A stretch of DNA of 20,241 bases, taken from NCBI GenBank assembly GCA_024304875.1, contig JAMWZF010000015.1:1-20241 (forward strand), given 5' to 3'. The position numbers and the translations under genes are program-made. Shown here in pieces: positions 15,333-20,241 of this stretch (the stretch's first letter is position 1; every line of letters starts with the position of its first letter). Origin of the DNA: Paracoccaceae bacterium (GTDB taxonomy: Bacteria; Pseudomonadota; Alphaproteobacteria; Rhodobacterales; Rhodobacteraceae). A model generated the notes under the pieces. It worked only from the letters and a program-made list of their open reading frames with translations. It had not been told where the DNA came from and ran no database searches.

Positions 15333-15760
15333 GCGGAGAGCCGCCCGGCCCGGTGCGGCGGGTACAGGGTATCGTAGCCCCATGTGAAGACGAAGGCGTA
15401 AACCAGGTAGAAGGCCGCGAAGGAGACCTCCATCAACAGCGCGGCGATCAGCGAGACATCGAGCCACCAGGCGAAGAGCGGCAGCAGAAGCACCAGCAGC
15501 GTCACCTCGAAGAGCACGGCATGAACGACCCGGAGCGGCACCGTCTTGCGCACATCGCCCCGGCGCCAGTTGAGCGCGTGATCGAACCCGAGGTTGAAGA
15601 GGTAGTTCCAGGCCGTCGCGGCCGTGGCGCCCAGCACGACCAGCACGCCCATCTCGCCCATCGGGTGATCGAAGGCCCAGGCGAATAGCGGCGTGACGAG
15701 AAGAATGCCGATGAGCTCGAAGCTCACGGCCTGGCGAATACGATCTGCGGTGCTGCGCAT
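15329..15760 (-). CDS. PACE family (AceI-like) multidrug/chlorhexidine efflux protein
   Basis: Four-helix inner-membrane proton-coupled efflux protein made of two 'bacterial transmembrane pair' repeats. The 143 residues contain the conserved glutamate E15 in VSFELIG, the tryptophan-asparagine pair in ATAWNYLFNLGFD, the second-repeat match VHAVLFEV, and the terminal FTWGYDTLYP, all PACE hallmarks. Substrates in the family include chlorhexidine, biocides and short-chain diamines; this one's substrate is unknown. The ATG at 15760 has GGAG at good spacing. It is the first gene of a two-gene unit with the cyclo-ligase-like gene. The 113 bases upstream, between it and the HPP gene stop, must carry the promoter; I see no clear motif. 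Confidence 0.88.
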   Translation of the reverse strand: MRSTADRIRQAVSFELIGILLVTPLFAWAFDHPMGEMGVLVVLGATAATAWNYLFNLGFDHALNWRRGDVRKTVPLRVVHAVLFEVTLLVLLLPLFAWWLDVSLIAALLMEVSFAAFYLVYAFVFTWGYDTLYPPHRAGRLSA

Positions 15761-15873
15761 TTGTTGGCTCCGATTGCAGGTCGGGCCGTCCCGCGTGCTG
15801 ACCGTCTGGCCGGGCGAGGTCGTCCTCGCTTGTCTGTAGCATGTGTTCCGAATGCCGCCATTTCAAGCGGCTG

Positions 15874-16974
15874 TTACGCCGCCGGACGCTCCTCCGCCCC
15901 ATGAAGAAGCAGCCGCACGATGTCGGAGCGGGTCAGGATTCCGACGAGTCGTCCCTCCCTGGCAACCGGAACGACTTCACTGCCCTGGGCTGCCAGACGG
16001 TTGAGAAGTGCGCCGACGGGCAGGTCGTGCGACACCGCGCGGTCGGCGTTTCGCATCACGTCTGATACGGTGCGACGCGGGGACCGCTGCCGCCAGGCGA
16101 CTCGGCGGTCCTGCGCCGCGACCGCCTCGAGGAGATCCGACTGGAGCACCAAGCCGCGCAGCTTCATGTCACCGTCGACCACGGGAAGGCTCTTGATGGC
16201 ATGGCTGCGGAACAGACGCGCCGCCTCCGGGAGTGTAGTGCCGGGCCTCACCGTGATGAGACCGGTGGTCATTATGTCGGCGCAGGTCGTGCCTTCGAAA
16301 CGGTGCTGAGCCGCCTCGGCTTCGGCAGCCGCCAGCAAGCGGCCGAGGTCCGCCACACCAAGGTTGGTCGCCTGGTTGAACCGGTCGAGCAGCTGGCCCA
16401 GTTGCTCGGTCGATAATCCCAGCCGCAGCGCGGGATCTCCGATGTCATCCGTCTCGGGCTGGCGGAACGGATATACCCGCCCCGTAGCCCTGTTGTAGGC
16501 GATGGCGGCAAGAACCAGCACGGCAGTGGTCACCCCGACCGGCACCAGGGCGAAGAGCGGTCCCACTTCCAGAGCCGGTGCCGGATCGAGGGCGGTCAGC
16601 AAGGCCACGGCGCCGCCCGGCGGGTGCAGGGCCCGAACGAACATCATGACGATGATTGCGGTGCCGACCGCGATGCCGGCCGACCAGGGGCCGGGAACGA
16701 CCTGGAGCACCAGAAGTGCGACGAGTGCCGACGTCGCATTGCCGACGACAGCCGACCATGGCTGGGCAAGGGGCGAGTTCGGGACGCAGAAGACCAACAC
16801 CGCCGTCGCTCCGAGTGGCGCGATGAGATAGATGGAAGACAGTCCAAGGCTGGCCGCCAGGCTCACCAGGAGGGCGCACAGGCTGATCCCGAGCAGCGCG
16901 CCGATGCCGGCCCGCAGCTGCTCGCGGCCGTGAAAGGCCGGCAGAGCCGGATAGAGATGATGCCATGCCTGCAT
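15874..16974 (-). CDS. HPP-family membrane protein with C-terminal CBS pair
   Basis: Integral membrane protein of 366 residues. The N-terminal half is an HPP domain: four to five helices (about residues 21-165) with the name-giving motif LHPPGGAVAL at 116-125. The C-terminal half is cytosolic, with two CBS domains (about 235-295 and 305-360) that usually bind adenine nucleotides. Signatures are ADIMTTGLITVRPGTTLPEAARLF and VSDVMRNADRAV...GILTRSDIV. Plant plastid HPP proteins have been linked to nitrite transport, so a nitrite or related transport role beside denitrification genes is an attractive but unproved inference. The ATG at 16974 begins the conserved region; AAGG lies upstream. An inverted repeat (17017-17035) is 43 bases upstream. 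Confidence 0.88.
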   Translation of the reverse strand: MQAWHHLYPALPAFHGREQLRAGIGALLGISLCALLVSLAASLGLSSIYLIAPLGATAVLVFCVPNSPLAQPWSAVVGNATSALVALLVLQVVPGPWSAGIAVGTAIIVMMFVRALHPPGGAVALLTALDPAPALEVGPLFALVPVGVTTAVLVLAAIAYNRATGRVYPFRQPETDDIGDPALRLGLSTEQLGQLLDRFNQATNLGVADLGRLLAAAEAEAAQHRFEGTTCADIMTTGLITVRPGTTLPEAARLFRSHAIKSLPVVDGDMKLRGLVLQSDLLEAVAAQDRRVAWRQRSPRRTVSDVMRNADRAVSHDLPVGALLNRLAAQGSEVVPVAREGRLVGILTRSDIVRLLLHGAEERPAA

Positions 16975-17016
16975 GTCGGATGCCTTCTGGTCGCCCGCAA
17001 AGCAGGCAGCTGTCGG

Positions 17017-17035
17017 GCCATATGCCTCATATGGC
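17017..17035. promoter_or_regulatory. 8-bp perfect inverted repeat upstream of the HPP-CBS gene
   Basis: GCCATATG-cct-CATATGGC is a perfect 8-bp inverted repeat with a 3-base spacer, 43 bases before the HPP-CBS ATG. It is AT-richer than its surroundings. Size and symmetry fit a dimeric repressor operator as well as a leader hairpin; the regulator is unknown. Confidence 0.45.
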
Positions 17036-17163
17036 GGCAGGATGTGAACGATCCTGGTTGTGAAAAGGACGTTGGTCCTGTCTCTGGCTGAATGCCGGGA
17101 ACAGGATATTGCGCAGAAGCTCAAGATCGAAACCGCTGATTGCACAGAGTCTGCCGCTTGCCT

Positions 17164-17733
17164 TCAGTGAGATGTGGTCTGAATACGGATGCGTGCGGCG
17201 CGGCGCAGAACGATCATGTTGAGCGCACAGGAACCGGCCGCGAGGAGTGGCAGGAACGCGGAGATCTCGAACTCGGCACCCGGCCGGATGACGATGAGCG
17301 CGCCCACGAGACCGATGCCGACGGCCGCGAGGCGTCGTGGACCCACGGCCTCGCCCAGGAGCGGACCTGCCAGCACAGTCAGGATCAATGGCTCCACGAA
17401 GAAGATGGCGATCGCCGTGGCGATCGGCATGACCGCGAAGGCGCCGATCAGACAGATGAGCGTGATCATCACCAGAAGACCGGACAGCGCGACAACTGGC
17501 GAGAACATGGCGCCCCTGAGACGTTTCCGCAGTACCATCGCCGCCGGCAGGAGGAAGGCCGCCTGGGCAGGAACGCGCACGGTCGCGACCTCGATCGGGG
17601 TCAGCGTCTCCGTCAGCGGCTTCGACAACGTGTCGCCCAATGGCAGCAGCACCATCGCCGCGGACATGTAAGCCATCCCGGCGAAAGAACCTGTCCACAT
17701 GGACCGCGACTTATAGGGCAGAGCAAGGGTCAT
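17164..17733 (-). pseudogene. EamA/DMT-family transporter, 3'-truncated
   Basis: Drug/metabolite-transporter superfamily protein. It starts normally: ATG at 17733 with AGGTGG just upstream. Six hydrophobic helices follow, containing one complete EamA repeat (PLGDTLSKPLTETLTPIEVATVRV through GPRRLAAVGIGLVGALIVIRPG) and the first helix of the second repeat. The family normally has about 280-300 residues and ten helices; this frame stops after 189 with an unrelated tail, ARIRIQTTSH. The second half is missing, so it is probably non-functional. The bases after the stop (17041-17163) do not resume the EamA sequence in any frame I could read, which suggests a rearrangement point near 17195. It lies next to an IS21 remnant. 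Confidence 0.7.
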
Positions 17734-17845
17734 GACACCACCTCATCACTTCAGAACCCGCATGAGATGTGCGGGAGGAAGTCCGGGCGTTCAGGACATT
17801 CGTTGCGATTATCGGAATTACGGCAGCCAGCGCGACGCCATCGCG

Positions 17846-18760
17846 GGTTGCCTGGTCGATCCCGTCGCCTGCACCCCCGCCTCGGGCTGGGAGAAGGGAC
17901 AGGTCGAGAACCAAGTCGGTGTTGTCCGACGGCGGTTCTTCGTGCCTCGGCCGAAGTTCAAGAGCTACGCCGAACTCAACGCCTGGCTCGAGGATCGCTG
18001 TGTTGCCTGGGCCAAGGCCAACCCGTACTAGGAGCTTCGGGATCGAACGATCTGGGAGGTGTTCCAGGACGAGCGCGCGAGTCTTGTCCCCTACGTCGGT
18101 CCGTTCGACGGCTTCCATGCCGTGCCAGCCTCGGTCTCAAAGACCTGTCTCGTCCGGTTCGACAAGAACCGCTACTCCGTGGACGGCCGGGCCGTTGGCC
18201 GCCCCGTCGAGATCCGTGCCTATGCCGAGCGGGTCGAGTTCTGGCAGGACGGCAAGATCGTGGGGCGGCACGCCCGAGCCTTCGGGCGCGACAAGGCCAT
18301 CTACGACCCGTTGCACTACATTCCGGTTCTGGCTCGCAAGCCCGGCGCTCTCCGGAATGGCGCCCCCTTCAAGGACTGGGACCTGCCGCCGGCGATCAGG
18401 CGCGTGCAGCGCAAGCTTGGCAAGGTGCCGAACGGTGACCGGCAGATGGTCCAAATCCTCAGCATGATCCCGATCGATGGACTGGCTGCGGTGGACGCTG
18501 CCTGTGCCCAAGCCCTGAACGAAGGGGTTCCCGCGGCCTCGGTCGTCATCAATATCCTGGCCCGGCATCGGGAGCCGCCGCCACCGCTGACCATCGATAC
18601 GCCGGCCGCGCTGCGACTGACCTGCGAGCCCGTCGCCGATTGCAAACGCTACGACAGCCTCAGGAGGCCCGACCATGGAAAGATCACAAGTGCTGGGCGC
18701 GATGAGCCAACTGAAGCTCTACCCGAGCGATCCAGGGGGGTCATTCTTGGATGCCGATAG
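17846..18760 (+). pseudogene. istA: IstA-type IS21 transposase remnant
   Basis: The readable frame begins near GCLVDPVACTPASGWEKGQ, which carries the last acidic residue of the DDE triad (GQVEN). It continues through RRRFFVPRPKFKSYAELNAWLED, then meets a TAG at 18029-18031 where a CAG (Gln) codon is a likely ancestor. After it the same frame resumes with ELRDRTIWEVF and the Mu-transposase-like C-terminal domain (RFDKNRYSVDGRAVGRPVEIR, KAIYDPLHYIPVLARKPGALRNGAPF), ending with RYDSLRRPDHG. The N-terminal helix-turn-helix and the first two catalytic aspartates are missing. It is clearly non-functional. The frame closes at 18760 inside the terminal repeats, so the original stop may have differed. 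Confidence 0.85.
18675..18722 (+). pseudogene. istB: istB N-terminal fragment
   Basis: ATG at 18675, overlapping the istA frame, begins MERSQVLGAMSQLKLY, the usual start of IstB helper ATPases. After about 16 codons the sequence passes directly into the right-end repeats of the element. The whole ATPase domain (Walker A and B) is missing, so this is an internal-deletion scar. The frame stays open beyond but encodes only repeat and flank sequence. Confidence 0.7.
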
Positions 18761-18781
18761 GGGTCAAGATTGCCTGCCGAT
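18737..18781. repeat. Two tandem 22-base IS21 right-end repeats
   Basis: Copies at 18737-18758 and 18760-18781 (period 23) both start GGGGTCA and end TGCCGAT, with 17 of 22 positions identical. Multiple terminal repeats of this kind are transposase-binding sites at IS21-family ends. The second copy runs into the presumed element end at 18786. Confidence 0.7.
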
Positions 18782-18786
18782 TGACA

Positions 18787-18968
18787 CGCAGAAGTCCATT
18801 CAGGAGGTGCGGATTCGCCGCATGCTTCGTCCTCCCATGTCGTAGAAGTCGCTCTATCCCCGCCCGGTCCTCGACCGTTAGGAGAAAGCGGGTCTCGACA
18901 ACCGAGCGCTCAAGAAGCGTCCGAAAATCAGTGCCCGGAGACAGATGAGTGAGTCTGGTATTGGTCAT
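18787..18968 (-). pseudogene. 5' fragment of an unknown gene cut off by the IS21 right end
   Basis: An open frame starts at ATG 18968 with GGGAG 7 bases upstream. It encodes about 60 residues (MTNTRLTHLSPGTDFRTLLE at the start, then RFLLTVEDRAGIERLLRHGR) before entering the IS end; the frame stays open to 18741 inside the element. I do not recognise the family. The antisense frame is merely arginine-rich, as expected of a shadow, so minus-strand coding is more likely. The 5' region is unusually elaborate: promoter, mini-ORF and alternative stems (see next entries). The gene is most likely a broken relic, since the rest of it is not found beyond the IS. Confidence 0.45.
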
Positions 18969-18975
18969 GATGTGT

Positions 18976-19077
18976 CTCCCGGGGCGGTGACGCCCACGTT
19001 CTCAATTCAAGGATTTGAGAATGCCCCGGGTGGTCGAAGACGCGCTTACGCGCAGACCGCCCGGGGAGCCGGGCGGT
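18976..19077 (-). promoter_or_regulatory. Candidate translation attenuator leader
   Basis: Read on the minus strand, four segments can pair in two exclusive ways. Segment 1 (19077-19069) with segment 2 (19064-19056) gives a perfect 9-bp stem with a 4-base loop. Segment 2 (19066-19055) with segment 3 (19035-19024) gives 7 + 4 bp around one mismatch. Segment 3 (19030-19023) with segment 4 (18985-18978) gives a perfect 8-bp stem that covers the GGG of the Shine-Dalgarno sequence of the 18968 gene. A further 7-bp hairpin (18999-19005 / 19015-19021) lies inside the 3:4 loop. This 1:2 + 3:4 versus 2:3 layout is that of erm/cat attenuators. The alternatives are chance pairing of repeated CCCCGGGG words, or a plus-strand structure, where the mismatch becomes a G-U pair. 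Confidence 0.4.
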
Positions 19078-19117
19078 TCAGAAGCAGAAACCGGAAAAGG
19101 TTCTCGTGCGTGACCAT
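19046..19117 (-). CDS. Candidate 23-residue leader peptide
   Basis: A mini-ORF from ATG 19117 to TAA 19046. It begins MVTHENLFRFLLLNRP and ends AVCA; it is rich in Leu/Phe in the middle and in Arg/Pro later. It spans attenuator segments 1 and 2 exactly (codons 14-21), so a ribosome stalled in it would break the 1:2 stem. There is no upstream Shine-Dalgarno sequence. The promoter spacing predicts that the transcript starts at or next to the A of ATG, so it would be translated as a leaderless message. Its existence rests on context only. Confidence 0.35.
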   Translation of the reverse strand: MVTHENLFRFLLLNRPAPRAVCA

Positions 19118-19123
19118 GAGAGG

Positions 19124-19151
19124 ATCTTAGCCATTGGGAACGGGCTGTCAA
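19124..19151 (-). promoter_or_regulatory. Sigma-70-like promoter for the leader/unknown gene
   Basis: On the minus strand, a consensus -35 TTGACA (19151-19146) is followed after 16 bases by TAAGAT (19129-19124; four of six matches to the -10). The seventh base after the -10 is the A of the leader ATG at 19117. No other as good a promoter match was noticed in this part of the window. Confidence 0.5.
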
Positions 19152-19223
19152 ACTTGGAGACCGGACCGAATTTGGAACGGTTCGAGATGCAAAACTGTTG
19201 AGTAGGTCAATGGAGGTGCACGG

Positions 19224-19436
19224 ATGGCGAAGTTTTGTGCCGGCGACCATGTAAGCTGGAATTGCGAGGCAGGCCGGGTCAGCGGCCGCATCGTGAAGGT
19301 CCACGAGGCGGACTTCGACTACAAGGGCCATCGCCGCCGCGCGTCGAAGGAAGAGCCCCAATACGAGATCGAGAGCGACAAGACCGATCATATCGCGGCG
19401 CACAAGGAGGATGCGCTGACCAAGCTCGAGTCGTGA
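19224..19436 (+). CDS. HVA1 / DUF2945 family small protein
   Basis: Soluble 70-residue protein of the DUF2945 (HVA1, hypervirulence-associated, TUDOR-like) family. It shows FCAGDHVSWNCEAGRVSGRIVKVH followed by DYKGHRRRASKEEPQYEIESDKTDHIAAHKEDALTKL, with the charged, small-barrel pattern of the family. The biochemical role is not known. The ATG at 19224 is preceded by GGAGG with 8-base spacing, a strong site. Its TGA overlaps the GTG start of the DUF488 gene, so the two form a coupled unit. Such genes often travel with DUF488 and stress genes, but that is context, not function. Confidence 0.88.
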   Translation: MAKFCAGDHVSWNCEAGRVSGRIVKVHEADFDYKGHRRRASKEEPQYEIESDKTDHIAAHKEDALTKLES

Positions 19437-19969
19437 GCGTCCGGTTCGCGACCATCGGACATTCGAACCGGTCGCCGCAGACGGTCATCGACATGCTGCG
19501 CGAGGCCGGGATCCGGCTCCTGATCGATGTGCGGTCATTCCCGAAATCCCGCCGCAATCCCGACTTCAACCACGACACGTTTCCGCAAAGTCTGGCCGAT
19601 CATCAGATCGGATATCGACACATGCTGGCCCTTGGCGGGCGTCGTCCGAAACAGCCCGAGGTCGATGACGGCCTGAACGCCTTCTGGAGGGTGCGGAGCT
19701 TTCAAAACTACGCCGACTATGCCCTTGGCTCGGAGTTTCGAAATGCCTTCGCCGAGCTGGTCGAACTCGGCGAAGGCCAGTCTTTGGCGATGATGTGCTC
19801 GGAAGCGGTCTGGTGGCGATGTCATCGCAGGATCATCACCGATTGGCTGCTGCTTCATGGCCACGAGGTGCGGCACCTGATGGCGCCAGGCCGCATAGAT
19901 GCGGCCCGGCCGTCCGAGGCGGCCCGTCTCCGCGAAGATGGCGCCGTCATCTACCCGCTTGCCGAATGA
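19433..19969 (+). CDS. DUF488 family protein
   Basis: Soluble 178-residue protein of DUF488. Signatures are the N-terminal FATIGHSNRSPQTVIDML, the LIDVRSFPKSRRNPDFN segment, YRHMLALGGRR, and the C-terminal MMCSEAVWWRCHRRIITDWLL, with two cysteines and the CHR motif typical of the family. The function is unknown; the CHRxxI segment is thought to be active-site-like. The start is GTG at 19433, overlapping the previous stop (GTGA), and is chosen because it begins right before the conserved TIGHSN; longer frames would run through the upstream gene. It is convergent with the DUF305 gene across a hairpin. Confidence 0.9.
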   Translation: MSVRFATIGHSNRSPQTVIDMLREAGIRLLIDVRSFPKSRRNPDFNHDTFPQSLADHQIGYRHMLALGGRRPKQPEVDDGLNAFWRVRSFQNYADYALGSEFRNAFAELVELGEGQSLAMMCSEAVWWRCHRRIITDWLLLHGHEVRHLMAPGRIDAARPSEAARLREDGAVIYPLAE

Positions 19970-19979
19970 CGGGCTTCGG

Positions 19980-19997
19980 GCCGCATGAAGATGCGGC
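19980..19997. terminator. Hairpin between convergent DUF488 and DUF305 genes
   Basis: GCCGCAT (19980-19986), loop GAAG, ATGCGGC (19991-19997): a perfect 7-bp stem with a tetraloop in the 43-base convergent gap. CGGG/CCCG flanks (19970-19973, 19999-20002) could add an outer stem. No T-run. A bidirectional terminator is probable. Confidence 0.55.
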
Positions 19998-20012
19998 ACC
20001 CGAGAGAGCGGA

Positions 20013-20241
20013 TCAGCTGTCTGGCACCTCGATGCCGCGTGCCTCGAGCCAGGCGCGCATCGCGTCGATCTCCTGCTGTTGCTCGGCGATGATGTGCCGG
20101 GCGAGCGCCATGTTCTCGGGGTCAGTGCCGGCGGCAAGCTGGACGCGGGCCATGTCGATGGCGCCCTGGTGGTGCGGGATCATGCCGAGCACGAAAGCCA
20201 CGTCCGGGTCCTCGTGCGCCAGCCCCGCCATCATCTCGTCG
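20013..20241 (-). CDS. DUF305 family protein, C-terminal part (5' end outside window)
   Basis: Ferritin-like four-helix DUF305 domain, usually in a secreted or membrane-tethered protein often linked to copper or other metal handling. The visible C-terminal 75 residues contain the hallmark MIPHHQGAIDMARVQL and the second-half helix ENMALARHIIAEQQQEIDAMRAWLEARG. The histidine pair in PHHQGA is the likely metal ligand. The frame is open through the window edge (residues D-E-M-M-A before the repeat), so the signal peptide and first half are not visible. No partner genes can be judged. Confidence 0.88.
   Translation of the reverse strand, partial: DEMMAGLAHEDPDVAFVLGMIPHHQGAIDMARVQLAAGTDPENMALARHIIAEQQQEIDAMRAWLEARGIEVPDS

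Larger units (their letters stand above)
17846..18786 (+). mobile_element. Decayed IS21-family insertion sequence (right part)
   Basis: The segment holds the 3' half of an IstA-type transposase with an in-frame stop, the first codons of istB, and then a right end with two copies of a 22-base repeat. The last repeat ends CCGATTGACA at 18786. Intact IS21 elements are 2 kb or more with istA of roughly 500 residues and istB of about 250, and have terminal multiple repeats. Here the left end and 5' half of istA are gone and istB is almost wholly deleted, so the element cannot move by itself. The right boundary at 18786 is inferred from the terminal CA and the repeats; the left boundary near 17846 is where IstA similarity begins. 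Confidence 0.75.

Noticed and set aside
17041..17163. Possible further coding remnant after the truncated EamA gene
   Set aside because: No frame gives a recognisable protein; only a 5-bp hairpin (17066-17079) is seen, so nothing was annotated.
17757..17775. CCCGCA/TGCGGG hairpin just upstream of the EamA start and IS remnant
   Set aside because: A 6-bp stem with a 7-base loop is common at this GC content, and the position does not suggest a clear role.
19066..19079. GAGCC...GGTTC, resembling the ends of a group II intron domain V
   Set aside because: The intervening part of the 34-base domain is missing and there is no intron-encoded protein or other domain nearby; the pairing is better explained by the leader stems.
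1..20241. CRISPR arrays, tRNA or rRNA genes, prophage or replication origin
   Set aside because: No regularly spaced repeats, tRNA-like cloverleaf, rRNA segments or phage/replication genes were recognised in either strand.

Overview
The window is high-GC DNA from an alphaproteobacterium, most likely Rhodobacteraceae. The gene order, NNR-type regulatory palindromes and cofactor proteins match the denitrification clusters known from Rhodobacter and Paracoccus relatives. About two thirds of it (1-14523) is a near-continuous block for anaerobic nitrogen-oxide respiration. The last third is a mixed accessory region.

Layout. (1) 1-2310, plus strand: the 3' end of napA, then napB and napC (periplasmic nitrate reductase and its quinol-oxidising cytochrome). 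(2) 2399-2839, minus: pseudoazurin, a copper electron donor, divergent from nirK-nirV (3045-5055, copper nitrite reductase and its accessory protein). (3) 5122-6318, minus: nnrS; 6487-7182, plus: the Crp/Fnr-type NO regulator nnrR; 7184-7411, minus: a small CxxC protein. (4) 7541-13124, plus: norC-norB-norQ-norD, two very small membrane-protein genes, and nnrU. (5) 13168-14523: hemN, the oxygen-independent coproporphyrinogen oxidase that allows haem synthesis without oxygen. Nitrate can thus be reduced to nitrite (Nap), nitrite to NO (NirK, fed by pseudoazurin) and NO to N2O (NorCB). No nos genes are in the window.

Regulation can be read directly. TTGCG-N4-CGCAA palindromes, exact or with one mismatch, lie upstream of pseudoazurin, nirK, nnrR and norC. 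A differently spelled TTGAT-N4-AACAA site precedes hemN and looks like an FNR/FnrL site. GC-rich hairpins separate several convergent or adjacent genes.

From 14682 to the end: a minus-strand pair (5-formyltetrahydrofolate cyclo-ligase family and PACE efflux protein), a minus-strand HPP-CBS membrane protein with an 8-bp inverted repeat upstream, a 3'-truncated EamA transporter, a decayed IS21-family element (istA with an in-frame stop, istB reduced to about 16 codons, right-end tandem repeats), then a HVA1/DUF2945 - DUF488 gene pair and the end of a DUF305 gene.

The most unusual signal is on the minus strand at about 18968-19151, beside the IS remnant. A good sigma-70-like promoter is followed at once by a 23-codon mini-ORF. 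Next comes a leader with three mutually exclusive GC-rich pairings, the last of which covers the ribosome-binding site of a downstream unknown gene that the IS end has cut off. This is the layout of a translation attenuator of the erm/cat type. It is an inference from sequence alone, and I do not recognise the controlled gene.
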